Origin: Notospermus geniculatus
Lineage: Eukaryota > Nemertea > Pilidiophora > Heteronemertea > Lineidae
Direction of reading: 5' to 3'
Assembly (NCBI GenBank): GCA_002633025.1
Contig: NMRB01000697.1
Span: forward strand, 45,656 to 109,655
DNA length: 64,000 nucleotides
In this document: positions 43,860-55,800 of the stretch, piece by piece
Numbering within the stretch: the first letter of the stretch is position 1
Layout of the letters: each line of letters starts with the position of its first letter
The notes under the pieces: model-generated
What the model was told of the DNA's origin: nothing
Seen by the model: the letters and a program-made list of their open reading frames with translations, nothing else
The model's database searches: none
Made by a program: the position numbers and the translations under genes

Positions 43860-46800
43860 TCAACTGAGATGTTGTGAGGTGCTGCCAAGATCGTCATCAA
43901 GGTATGATCTGGAACTGTAGGGTGATCGTGGCCTTTCTGGAGTTCTTTGGTGTCTGCTTGTATTTGGTGACGGCCTGCAAATAAAGTAGCACAATGATAG
44001 CCGATATTATCTCCAGATCTACCGGTATTACATAGTTACTTTTGCAAGGACAAACAAAACTGTCAGAGTACACCAAAAATAGAAATCCCTGTAGGCCTAT
44101 TTATTTTTGAGTATGCTGTCATATCTTACCTAGCAGGGCTGAGCGATGATCGAGCAGAGTAACCTGATGTGTTCAGTTTGGATGTCCTGTAGTCAGAGAG
44201 GGGTGGTGTCAATCCTTGACGTCTCATCTCCTGGATGGTACGCTCCCTGAATAACAAACATGAGAAGCTGAATTGCAGTTCTCCCAAAGGACCATATGCA
44301 GCTCGTGTCGTAATCAGCAAACAAGGGATCTGAGCCATTGGAAGCAGAGGAATTCACCCAGACGCTGACAACTACAGCTAGATCGTCACCAGGGACAAGG
44401 TGACCAGTAATCAACATGAAGTAGAACATTTGTATTAGATTTTTCCGTCAGGGCCAAAGCCATAGCATTATTGGCCCTGGTAAGTACAGAAGAGGTCATC
44501 TCAAGCTCCTCATGTTCCTCACTTGCATGGGGTCTTTTTACTTGCCCTTGCAAAGGGACAAGGTACAACGCACCACAGTTTACTGTCCCATGTAATGGAC
44601 TACACCATCTTGGCTTCTCAATAAACCATAACATTAGGCCTGATTTTGAATGAATGAATATCAATTGTGACCTGTTCTAGCAAAGGTAGGCGCAAGTCGC
44701 AAACGGGGAAAGGGTTAACGGCCTTACAACACAATAGCTGAAATGTACATCTCTGACAATAGTAGTGGACAGCAGTGATAATAGCTGAGTAAATTGATGA
44801 CCGGTGATGATCACCTGCGACTTGCGCCTACTTTTGGTAGATCGGGTCACAATTGTGTTTCATCCCGAGGCTAGCCTACAAGACTTTACAGTAAACACAC
44901 TCTTCTTGTCCTAGGCTTCAAAGACAAAGACCAGTTTCTAAATCATACAGAAGATAGCTTGATTCCAAGTGAGATGGACTTTTTTGAACGATAAATGAAA
45001 ATAAGGAAGCTCAGTTTACAATGTTGAGGCCTTTGAAAACATGCAGACAGCTACAACAATATCATACTTTGTAAAACATGCAGTGGGGTACGTCAGAAAT
45101 TGTCAAAGTGGTGGCACAAGAATGGCACAAATAACAGGAATTTGGAGGTGATACACCGAGCCAAGTTTGATGGACATCGTAAATCAAACCACTCACAACA
45201 AAACCATATCAATGAAAAACAAGTCAAGACTGGCAACACTTTACACTTAAAAACATGGTGTAAAGTTGATGTACAGTTGTTGCGTGGTATAAAGTTGCTG
45301 CATGGTGTAAAGTTGTTGCGTGGTGTAAAGTTGTTGCATGGTGTAGAGATGAGATGAAAATGAGACAACAGCCCAGATGACAACAAGAAGTGTTCATCAC
45401 ATCCAGTTTACCTGAAAACAACATGCTTTTTCTTGGTCTTAGACCTACAGCAGCATAAATCAAAATACAGTTTAGTTGATACCTCTGAAGTCTGCACATG
45501 AACTTAGATTTTGAAGAAAGAGATTTAATCAGTTTGGCTTCATCTCGCACAAATTCACGATGCCTTTGAAAGCCAAAAGTCAGACTATAGGAATATTTCA
45601 TTGTTGTAAGTTTCAAGTGGTTTGTACACCATGAGTAAGGGAAAGCAGGGCAAAGTCAGTGTTTCTGCCAGAGGGGGGGCAGGGGGATGTCCCCCATTAA
45701 AAAGTCAAAATTTGTGTTTTTGACCGAGAATTCTGTCAAATTTTCTCTCCCCACCCCCCAAAAAAATTCCTGGCAGAAATAGCCTACTGAAGGTATGTAT
45801 GAGTCTACCAACAGTAACCATTTTTACACGTTTGATTGATGACATGCCAACACATACCTTTCAAATCTTTCGCTGGTCAACTGTCGTCTAACATGTTCTA
45901 TCTCTGTCTCCATTTCAAGGTTTCTTGTTCGTAGAGAGGACAGTTCACGGTTCTGGTTTTCTCTGAAACATGACAAGTCAGCATCAGTAAAACGAGAATA
46001 AAGATGTTAAATCAAAATAAAGAAGGCCATCACCAGTTAGTGGGGGGATGTATGACATGCCGGAGTTGGATTTCACCAGTCCTGGACCAGTAGAAGGCTA
46101 AATACAACCTTCTGTAAGGCTAAGAATCCATTCACGCGATTTTCGTGCCGCGCGATGTCGCATCCTTTGTCCACGACCAACACGGCGGAAACAAACAATG
46201 CTTTTGAGCGTCTGCCGCTCGAAAATCGCATGAATGGACAACCAGCCTAATGGCCACTAGGCAAGGAGGGCACCTCACTCTCAAGAACCAAACAATCTTG
46301 TTCAGTTCTAGCTGGGCCACGGAAGAGTCCTGACAACAATAAGTAGAACCCTCCACTTACAATCTTGCTTCATTCAGCTGCAGCCTCTCCTGCAGCATGT
46401 TAATTTCAGCATCTTTCTCCTGTGTACTCAGTTGAGTCTTGAACTCTTTCTCTCTGTTCGCCTGTATGAGACTCTCAAGGTTTTTATTAGACGACCTCTC
46501 GGCTTGAACCTGAGACTTCAGCACGGTCGTCTCTGACTTAACATCCTCCACGAGACTGTGCATCTGAAAAGATATTACATTAAAGTTGGTTATTGAAGGC
46601 ATGAAAGGATATCCCTAAAGCTTTCTTGATATTTTCAGGCACTTTACAGACAGTAGAGACTGGAGTGTTCTCTGTTGACAAATTCCTGTAGAATCTTCAA
46701 CAAGCCAATGCAGGTCATCCTCCCACAGCAGGGCAGGGGTCTTGTTCCTCTTCATACACTCACACACAAAGTGCATGGATGAAGAATATTGAGGTAAAAA

Positions 46801-49800
46801 CCCCTGTGGTGGGAGGATGGTCAGATCCACTCCATATATCAATCTATTTCGCTTACTTGTTCCATGTCCAATGATTTTGCCGTCAGCTGTCTCTGCAGCG
46901 ATTCCTTATCAGCTTCTAGTTTACTACACAGGTCCCTCACTGCAGCGAGATCTTGAAGAAGGTTGTGGCGTTCATCTTCAGCTTCGCGGAGATTTTCTTC
47001 CAGGTTGGCGATCGACCGAGTCAGATTGGATACCTGGATTTCGTAAGCTTGTTGCGAGTGGATGGTCTGGAAATGGAAGGTAAAGAGCCTGGATGAGAAC
47101 TTCTCTGATTTTTGGACCAACCGATGGCAACCAAGGTGATTCGACTGAATTAGGCCTACATGCATACAGACACAATCACTAGGAAGTGCTTCACTATTTG
47201 ACTTCCAAAGGGAAGAATTTTGTTAGTTTTCTAATAGACAGCATCGGTGTTTTTACTCCCACATTTCCTACTCAAACTTGTACTATTCAAACTTTACTCA
47301 CATCCTGCAAATCTTTATCAAGAGTGTCCAGTTTGTCTCTCAGCCTCCTCACTTCAGAATCCTTGGTCATCAATTCTAACTTCAAGTTAGAACCTTCACT
47401 CTCCAGTTGATGGTTCTGGGTCTGGTAACTTTCTGCCTCAAGACTGAGGGCTCTGTATTGCTCGAGAAGGTCTGTACGCTCTTGTTCCTGAAATCAGGAT
47501 AAACATAGTCGATATTGAGGGCTTGACACATGGATCCTCATTCTCACAGGCATAGCTCGCAGAGATGAACTCACTTAGATATGTGAGTTACCAGCCTAAA
47601 GCATAAAGAAGATCCATGAGATCGTGATCAAGCAACCTACCTTTTCATTCAGCAAGTCTTCAACCCTCTTCACTTCATTTACATAATCCTGCACCTGTAT
47701 CTTAAACTCTTCCCTTTCATTGACCACATCATCGAGGTCAGTATTCAACGCCTGGTTCTCCTTCGTCATAAGTGACAAGTCTTCCTGGAGTCGGCGGTTT
47801 TCACGCATCACAGCCTCTTTTCCGTGGTTAGCGTCGGTCAGATCTACAGACATCGCATCAACCTGTCGTCTGAGGCTGAGGATCTCACGCTCTCTTTGGC
47901 TGATACTCTCACTATTTTGACTGGAAATTATGAAGTAAAATGGGATAAACCTTCTAAAGATTTTAACGACACTGGATTCATGGAACTTTTGCTATGTTCA
48001 GCAACACCAATCACAAGCAAGACAGGATCTGAGCCAGACTTTGGAAAAGGGCCAGAGAGCTCCACCACAAGACATGTCCTGGAGTAGATCCACTCTCTGC
48101 CTACCAACTGTGGACCATACCCATACCAAGTTACTATTGATGGAGAACCCAAGAAGTTGTGAACAGCATAAGATGATGAGCACTCACGCTAGCTTAGTCT
48201 CCAAATTAGTGCATGTAATCTTGAGATCTGACAGCGACTGATCTTTACTGGTGGCATCCTCCTCGATTATAGCCAACCTCTCCGTTTTATCATCGACCAT
48301 CGTCTGAAGCGAGTCTTTTTCACGATCTAAGGCACTGATCGTCGCACGAAGACGCGAGACTTCATCCCTCGTGTCCTGGTTTATTCGACTCATGTCTGAC
48401 ATGCGATCTTCAAGGATTTTGTATTTCTCGTTCGCTGTGCGGAGTTCTGCGTCTTTACGGGTTAGACGGCGCTGCTGCTCATCTACAGATCTCTCAGCTT
48501 GGTCGGCTAACAATCTGAAGACAGAGAGAATCTCATTTAGTTGGGGAGCAGGGGCAGAATAGTTAAGAGGGCAGGACTCATGACTGAAAGGCCACGGCAT
48601 CGATACCTGCCCGAGTTACTAGTCTGTACTCTCTACTGCTCTGATAGGATGCTCACCTCATCTGCGTTGATGTAGCTTTATTCTGCGAAGCCTCCTCCCT
48701 CGCCTCGGACAGGGACGTCGTCTGCAGCTTCACCTCATCTTCCAATGACATCATCATCTCTTTGAGCGATGCGACCCGAGCCGCATAGTCTTCCCTCTCT
48801 GCTTCAACCTGTACAGACCAACAGAGTCAATCAAAGCTTATCCAATACAGTGGAACCTCTCTATTAGGGACACCTTTGGGACTGACAGATATTGTCCTTA
48901 ATTGAGAGGTGTCCAGGGCCCATATTGATAAAACTTTGCTAGGATTAGTTACTTACTAAAGTGGTGAGTTTGTACACGACAATGTACACAACCTCTACAA
49001 CCAACTAAGCTGGCAAGTTTTATGAATATGGGTTCAGGTTACAGCTGTCGGAAGGGTATGTTGCATTGTATGTACTTGCAGTGTGTCTCCTTGTACTCAA
49101 TGGGCAATTCACCATTGTTGGTTTCTGTAGGACCTGTGCCGAGACCAATGACACCAACTGTCCACTGTTTCGTCTGGCTGAATGGCCTATTTAGAGCCAG
49201 CTCTCACGTTGAATGTCACTGTCTGGCAGAATAAATGCAGTGGATCAATTTGGAGAAAAACAGAAACTTACGATTCTCAAGTTGTTTTCCAGATCCTCGA
49301 CCCTTTGCTCAAGGCGTGCACGATCTGTTAACTGTGATTCTGTGACGATCTTTAATCTCTCCCGCAGACTGTCCCGATCTGTCTGCATACGGCGGAGATC
49401 AATCAGAGCATCATCACGTTCACTCTCCACACGGCGAAGGACGGCCTGCGCCGCCAGGGAAACTTTGGGAGATTTGGGGGACTTGACAACCTCACGTCGT
49501 AGTTTCATCAGTTCTTCTTTTGTCTAGAAATTGAGAAAAACAATACAATACAATACAAGTACATTACTTTCATAGCTTGGCAATCCCCCTGCCGCAAAAG
49601 ATGAATGCACCAACACTCCATTTCTACCAACCGCAGTATACCCTGAAGTGTTCCTCCTTGCTGTTAGATGTCTCTACTGTCACTAACAGTAACCTCAGAA
49701 GGAGGAACCTCAGAAGGAAGAATGATCAATTGCTCACGGGAGAAACGAGTTCAGACAGTGACACACATGAATGACGAAATTTCCAACTCACCTCCTCATA

Positions 49801-52800
49801 CATACTGTTGATGTTGTCTCTCTCAGCAGTTAAAACTTTTACATTGCTTTGAATCTGTAAGAAAAATACTCTCGATTAACTCAGTCACAACGACAGAGGT
49901 ATGTCTTATTTTCAAAAAGACCTCATCCCCCGAGACCAATGGGACCACAGACAGTGTTCACAAAGAGCTTTCCAATGAATGGTCACATCAATGACAATGA
50001 GCTTTTAGTCTAAGCCACTTCGCTACAGACATTTGCATCATTAGTGCATTTACCGTAAAAAGAAAAGCCATGGACTGGAATTCTGCAGTGTCATAGTGAA
50101 GTGTGAAGGTAATGAGGGTTGAAATAAGGAAAATCAGATATCTCACCTCAGCCATATGTCTTTCAAACTTGTCCAGCAAGCTTTGTAATTCATCTCTCTC
50201 CCTCGTCAACCTCTGTACCTCACCGTCCTCAGAACTCCTATCCCTCGTCGGCGGAGATCGACACGGACTTGTCGCTCTGTGTCTCAAAGCTCTGGCCATT
50301 TCATATTCCCTCTTATAGTGATCTCGCTCCTCCTCTAAGACTTTGAGTAGGGCATCGTAATGACTGCAACTCTTCTGCTATAAAAAGGAAAGCATTCTGT
50401 TGAATTAACTACCATTAAGGCCTCCACACACTTATGCGTTTCACACTGCTTCCGGCAGTATTCATTTGTTACTTTCGCCACGGTGCCTCCACACAATGGG
50501 TGCACCTGAAAATCATTCCACAATCCAGAAAAGAGTGTTTCGGCCTATATTCCTTGTAAACCACANAAGACCTCATCCCCGAGACGAATGGGACCACAGA
50601 CAGTGCTCACAAAGAGCTTTCCAATGAATGGTCACATCAATGACAATAAGCTTTTAGTCTAAGCCACTTCGCTACAGAAATTTGCATCATTATGATGTCT
50701 TGCAGTGCATTTAAAAAGAAAAGCCATGGACTTGAATTCTGCAGTGTCATAGTGAAGTGTGAAGGTAATGAGGGTTGAAATAAGGAAAATCAGATATCTC
50801 ACCTCAGCCATGTGTCTTTCAAACTTGTCCAGCAAGCTTTGTAATTCATCTCTCTCCCTCGTCAACCTCTGTACCTCACCGTCCTCAGAACTCCTATCCC
50901 TCGTTGGCGGAGATCGACACGGACTTGTCGCTCTGTGTCTCAAAGCTCTGGCCATTTCATATTCCCTCTTATAGTGATCTCGCTCCTCCTCTAAGACTTT
51001 GAGTAGGGCATCGTAATGACTGCAACTCTTCTGCTATAAAAAGGAAAGCATTCTGTTGAATTAACTACCATTAAGGCCTCCACACACTTATGCGTTTCAC
51101 ACTGCTTCCGGCAGTATTCATTTGTTACTTTCGCCACGGTGCCTCCACACAATGGGTGCACCTGAAAATCATTCCACAATCCAGAAAAGAGTGTTTCGGC
51201 CTATATTCCTTGTAAACCACAGAAAATTCAAAACCACCTTTTGGATACTGCGAGTTCTGCATCAGGATTACACACCTTCTTTTCACTCTTAGTTGGGGTA
51301 CTAGACTTGGACCGGCTTGCGCTACTTGTGCCTTTTTTCGGAGTTGATTTCTTGGGGCTACCCGGGCAACGTGACGGAGAACGCGACTCCATTTTGAGAA
51401 GTTTTTGTAAGACGTCCACCTCGCCTTTCCAGTAGTCTCGTTCATCCTCTAGACTCTTTATGAATGAATCCATACGATTTGGTGAAGTCTTGGATGCCTT
51501 CTTGATACCACTTCTTGTCTTTAACCGCTCAATCTCCATCACAAGTTCTCGTTCTGAAATGAAAAGAACCTAAAATATCAAATCTATCGGACACAGGGGA
51601 GGGGTCTGCTTTTTTCAGCAAGGAGGCTGATAGCCTAGTGGTTATCACGTCCGCTTAGCAAGCGGCAGATCCCGGGTTCGAATCCAGCCCGGGCTGGGAT
51701 TTAATTCCCGGCTCTTCAGTCCGTCGCATGGGAGAGTAAGCCATGGTGCCTTGTACCTTGTGTCTTTGCGAGGGCAAGTAAAATACCCCATCCAAGTGAG
51801 GAACATGAGTAGCTTGTGATGGCCTCCTCCGTACTTACCAGGGCCAATAATGCTATATCACTGGCCCTGACGGAAAAATGAAATACAAATACAAATACAA
51901 ATACAAACTGCCCTAAACGCAGTGCTCTAAGCGAAGATACCAACCATTTGAGGTGAGTCTGTTGACACGCAGGCTGAGTTTACGTTTATCATCCTGGACT
52001 TTATTGAGCAGATCCTCTAGTTTTTGATAGTCGCTCTCAACTTGTGACAGCTGCAGCCGGAGATCCTCACATTCATTGCCTGAGCGCACTTTTTCCTGAA
52101 GGACAGAATTTAAGTTTGAGGATTGTGGCTTGGCATGCAACGGTGCAGTGATTGAGCATCAGATTCATGAGAGAGAGGCATTGGGTTTGATTCCTACTTT
52201 CAATTGGTCTGAGTGGATCAAGCAATCCACTGAAGAAGCTGCTACTTGAATTTCTTAAGCCAGCAGCATACCAGGCGATAAAATTGGGTATTGACGCTAG
52301 GTGTGTGCGCTAGAGAATGACGACGTGTGGAATCTTGTTGCCAGCTCACCCATTATCAAACCAATACCAATAGACAAATCCCAAATTCCCAGATCTGCGC
52401 ACTTCCGCCGAAATCGTAAACAGAACCTCAACCTGAAACCAGTTGACGTGATGCAATCCATGATTCAGCAATGGTCGACTCTGACGCAACGTCGTCGAAC
52501 TCACTGTCGTCACATGGTCGTGAGGTTCTCTGCATCATGTCATTTAGTTTCAGACCGAGGTTCTGTTCACGATTTCGGCGCAAGTGCGCAGATCTTTCTC
52601 GTTTTCGTCAATTTGGGATTTGTCTACCAAAACTGATATTGCCTACAGTTCATTCCACTTCCCAATGGCGCGAGGTTTATCAACGATAACTTCGCAACGG
52701 CTGGGTCAAATTTGACGAAACATGCGTCAATCGACTTGTCTTTCTTGCCGGTATCTTTCTGCTATCTTAATTTTTCGCGTAAGGCCGACATAACGGATCC

Positions 52801-55800
52801 CTTTCTCAAAACCCATTTCATTTCGCCATGGTGTTCAGTGCAGTTTACACGTGCGCGATGCATTGCGTCATTTCAAAATGGCCGCCATTTCGGCCGACAA
52901 CACAAACTGTGATTTGTGAAGGAACTTTTTTCCGTCACGTTTTGCGGGAAAATGACAGCGATGATGGCTGTAGCGCCAAAAAAGACAAATCGATTGATGT
53001 ATGCTATGTCAAATTCGGCCCAGCCGTTTTGGAGCTATCGTTGATAAACCTCGCGCCACTCGGAACTGGAATGGAGAGTAGTCTGTTGTGGCTGGCGATC
53101 ACTTGCGATATTGCCTGGTGTGCTGCTGGCTTGAAGAACGTTTCCGTAGAAAATGGGGTAACGATTCCAACTCACTGCTCTCATTTGTTCCAACTGTAGT
53201 TCCATATCTTCTATCTCTCGCTGAGTTTTTTCCATCTCCATCCTGGAATCATTAAGTTCCCGATCAGCTCTCACCAGCGCCATCTCTTTCTCATCCTGCA
53301 GCATCTTNGGACTCATGAGAGAGGGGCAGTGGGTTTGATTCCTACTCTCAGTTGGTCTGAGTGGATCAAGCAATCCACTGAATGAGCTGCTACTTGAATT
53401 TCTTAAGCCAGCAGCATACCAGGCGATAAAATTGGGTATTGACGCTAGGTGTGCGCTAGAGAATGACGACGTGTGGAATCTTGTTGCCAGCTCACCCATT
53501 ATCAAACCAATACCAACAGACAAATCCCAAATTCCCAGATCTGCGCACTTCCGCCGAAATCGTAAACAGAACCTCAACCTGAAACCAGTTGACGTGATGC
53601 AATCCATGATTCAGCAATGGTCGACTCTGACGCAACATCGTCGAACTCACTGTCGTCACATGGTCGTGGGGTTCTCTGCATCATGTCATTCAGTTTCAGA
53701 CCGAGGTTCTGTTCACGATTTCGGCGCAAGTGCGCAGATCTTTCTCGTTTTCGTCAATTTGGGATTTGTCTATACCAAAACTGATATTGCCTAGTCTGTT
53801 GTGGCTGGCGATCACTTGCGATATTGACTGGTGTGCTGCTGGCTTGAAGAACGTTTCCGTAGAAAATGGGGTAACGATTCCAACTCACTGCTCTCATTTG
53901 TTCCAACTGTAGTTCCATATCTTCTATCTCTCGCTGAGTTTTTTCCATCTCCATCCTGGAATCATTAAGTTCCCGATCAGCTCTCACCAGCGCCATCTCT
54001 TTCTCATCCTGCAGCATCTTTGCCATACGATCCACATCCTCTAATTCAGTCTCCAACGTCTTGTTCTTAGCGTCGAGATCGATACGTTTGGATGTGCTCT
54101 CGATTTCCTGAGATCTCAGCTCCGTCAGCTGACGTTCTAGGTCCCTGTTGCGCTGCTGGAGGTAGTCAATCTGAAAGGAAGAGTAACAGGTGACAAAGAT
54201 GAGTTTTTTCCAGATGCATCTCCGAAGGAAAACTGCAGCAGAACCTCTTAATCAAGGAGACCTAAGATAAGAAGGACAGATTCATTCCTTAAGCCTGCCG
54301 CACACTGGAGCTATCCGCTCAGCAAAAAGTCATTCGAGACGGTTTGCTTAGCAGATAGCTCGCGTGTGCACGTATTTTTGGTGAGTTGTCTGCCTCGCGA
54401 GACAAAAAACTCACCGAAAAATATGCGCACACACGAGCTCTCTGCTGAGCAAATGGTCGCAACTGACTTTTTGCTCAGCAGATAGCTCCAGTGTGTGGCA
54501 GGCTTTAAGGTGCTGCTCAACATCACTGTTTTCTTGTGTGGTGGAGGTGAAACACAAAACCTTACAACAAATGTATTTGCAATGGAATTTCATGGCATGC
54601 ATTGCGTTTTCATGTGAGCATTTACCTGTATATTGAGGTGAGATATGAGCCTTTCATTACTCTTGTTCCGCGTCTCCAAAGAGACCACATCATACGGTCG
54701 TCCACCCTCCAACATCTTGTTCAAACGGTCTATCTCACTGTCACGTCCTTCCACCTGCAATGATCAGAAGAAGACACACATTAAAATACACCCAGGCAAG
54801 AAGGTTTTCGTTTCTGACTGCTTGGATTTATCAGCAAAATGTAACAATTCCTTGTTAGAGCATTAATACAGTATCTAATGATCTAGACTACACTATCAAA
54901 ACCTTGTTCTAGCTCAGGAACAAGTGACAAGGAGATTTTTCTACATGTAACTACCGTACAAAGATTTATCAGCAAAACCGAACTTCAATTGAACAAATCC
55001 ATGATACAGCACTCAACAGCATCAAAATGAACAAGACTATATCAAGACCACATCCTAGCTGTGTGACAAGCTACAAGTCAAACTCTGATCTCATCAAGAT
55101 CCAAATGACTACTTTGCTGAGGAAATTGATCTAACCCGACAACACAAACCAGGACTGGTAGAGACTTTGACACGATCATCAATATTGCAAGTTATTGTAC
55201 CTTCGGCGTGCGTAGTTACATGGTAACGACCGTAACTAATCACTCATCATGTATTGGAACATACAGGTACGCAGCCATAATCAACTCCGTACGTACAAAA
55301 TATCGATAATCAACTGAACTGAAATGCATTTTAAATATCACTTGTGCAGTTGTCCTTGGTTGAGAGTGGAAGAGTCCAGATTAATATCAAGGTCAAGAGG
55401 AATATAGGCAACCTATTTTGGACCGAATTTTGGTGGCCTCGATTGACGAGTGTCCTAGCAGAGGTGTCCGGTAAGTGAGGTTATACTGGCGATATGTCCC
55501 AAAATACAGGAGCAACAGCTAGAACTTGTTACAGGCCTCGGCTTGGCTGTGAGGGAGTCTAATTGGAATGGTACCCCTCATGTTCTGAGAGATGCAATGA
55601 GCCAAGCCATCTAAAATTCAATGATCATCCATAAAACCTGATTGTCACCAAAGAGAAGCTGATCATGGAATTCCATCAGCGCAGTCCCACCACTCTCAAA
55701 TGAACATGTTGGCTTCAGTATTGATTCAATGGCGTGAACATCACTGACTGTCCTCATTAGAAATTGATGAAATTAATGTAGTGTCATTTATCGACTTGAA

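Larger units (their letters stand above)
49918..51221. repeat. Direct duplicate of about 650 bp across a single-n joint
   Basis: Segments 49,918-50,565 and 50,567-51,221 are nearly identical, with small indels such as GATGTCTTGCAG only in the second. The n at 50,566 is the joint. This is the pattern of two alleles left in one scaffold. Confidence 0.88.
52161..54020. repeat. Direct duplicate across a single-n joint, one copy with a MITE
   Basis: 52,161-53,307 corresponds to 53,309-54,020. The 435-bp length difference is the 433-bp MITE plus one TA. The n at 53,308 is the joint. Both copies contain the end of the same CEP135 exon. Confidence 0.88.

Noticed and set aside
51625-51700. Functional tRNA gene
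   Set aside because: The A and B boxes are present, but a clean cloverleaf is not evident, and the unit continues into a shared SINE body with an AAATAC tail.
53035-53607. 190-codon minus-strand frame joining MITE and CEP135 sequence
   Set aside because: It reads through the n at 53,308 and across two allele copies; only the short QDEKEMAL part is real CEP135 exon.
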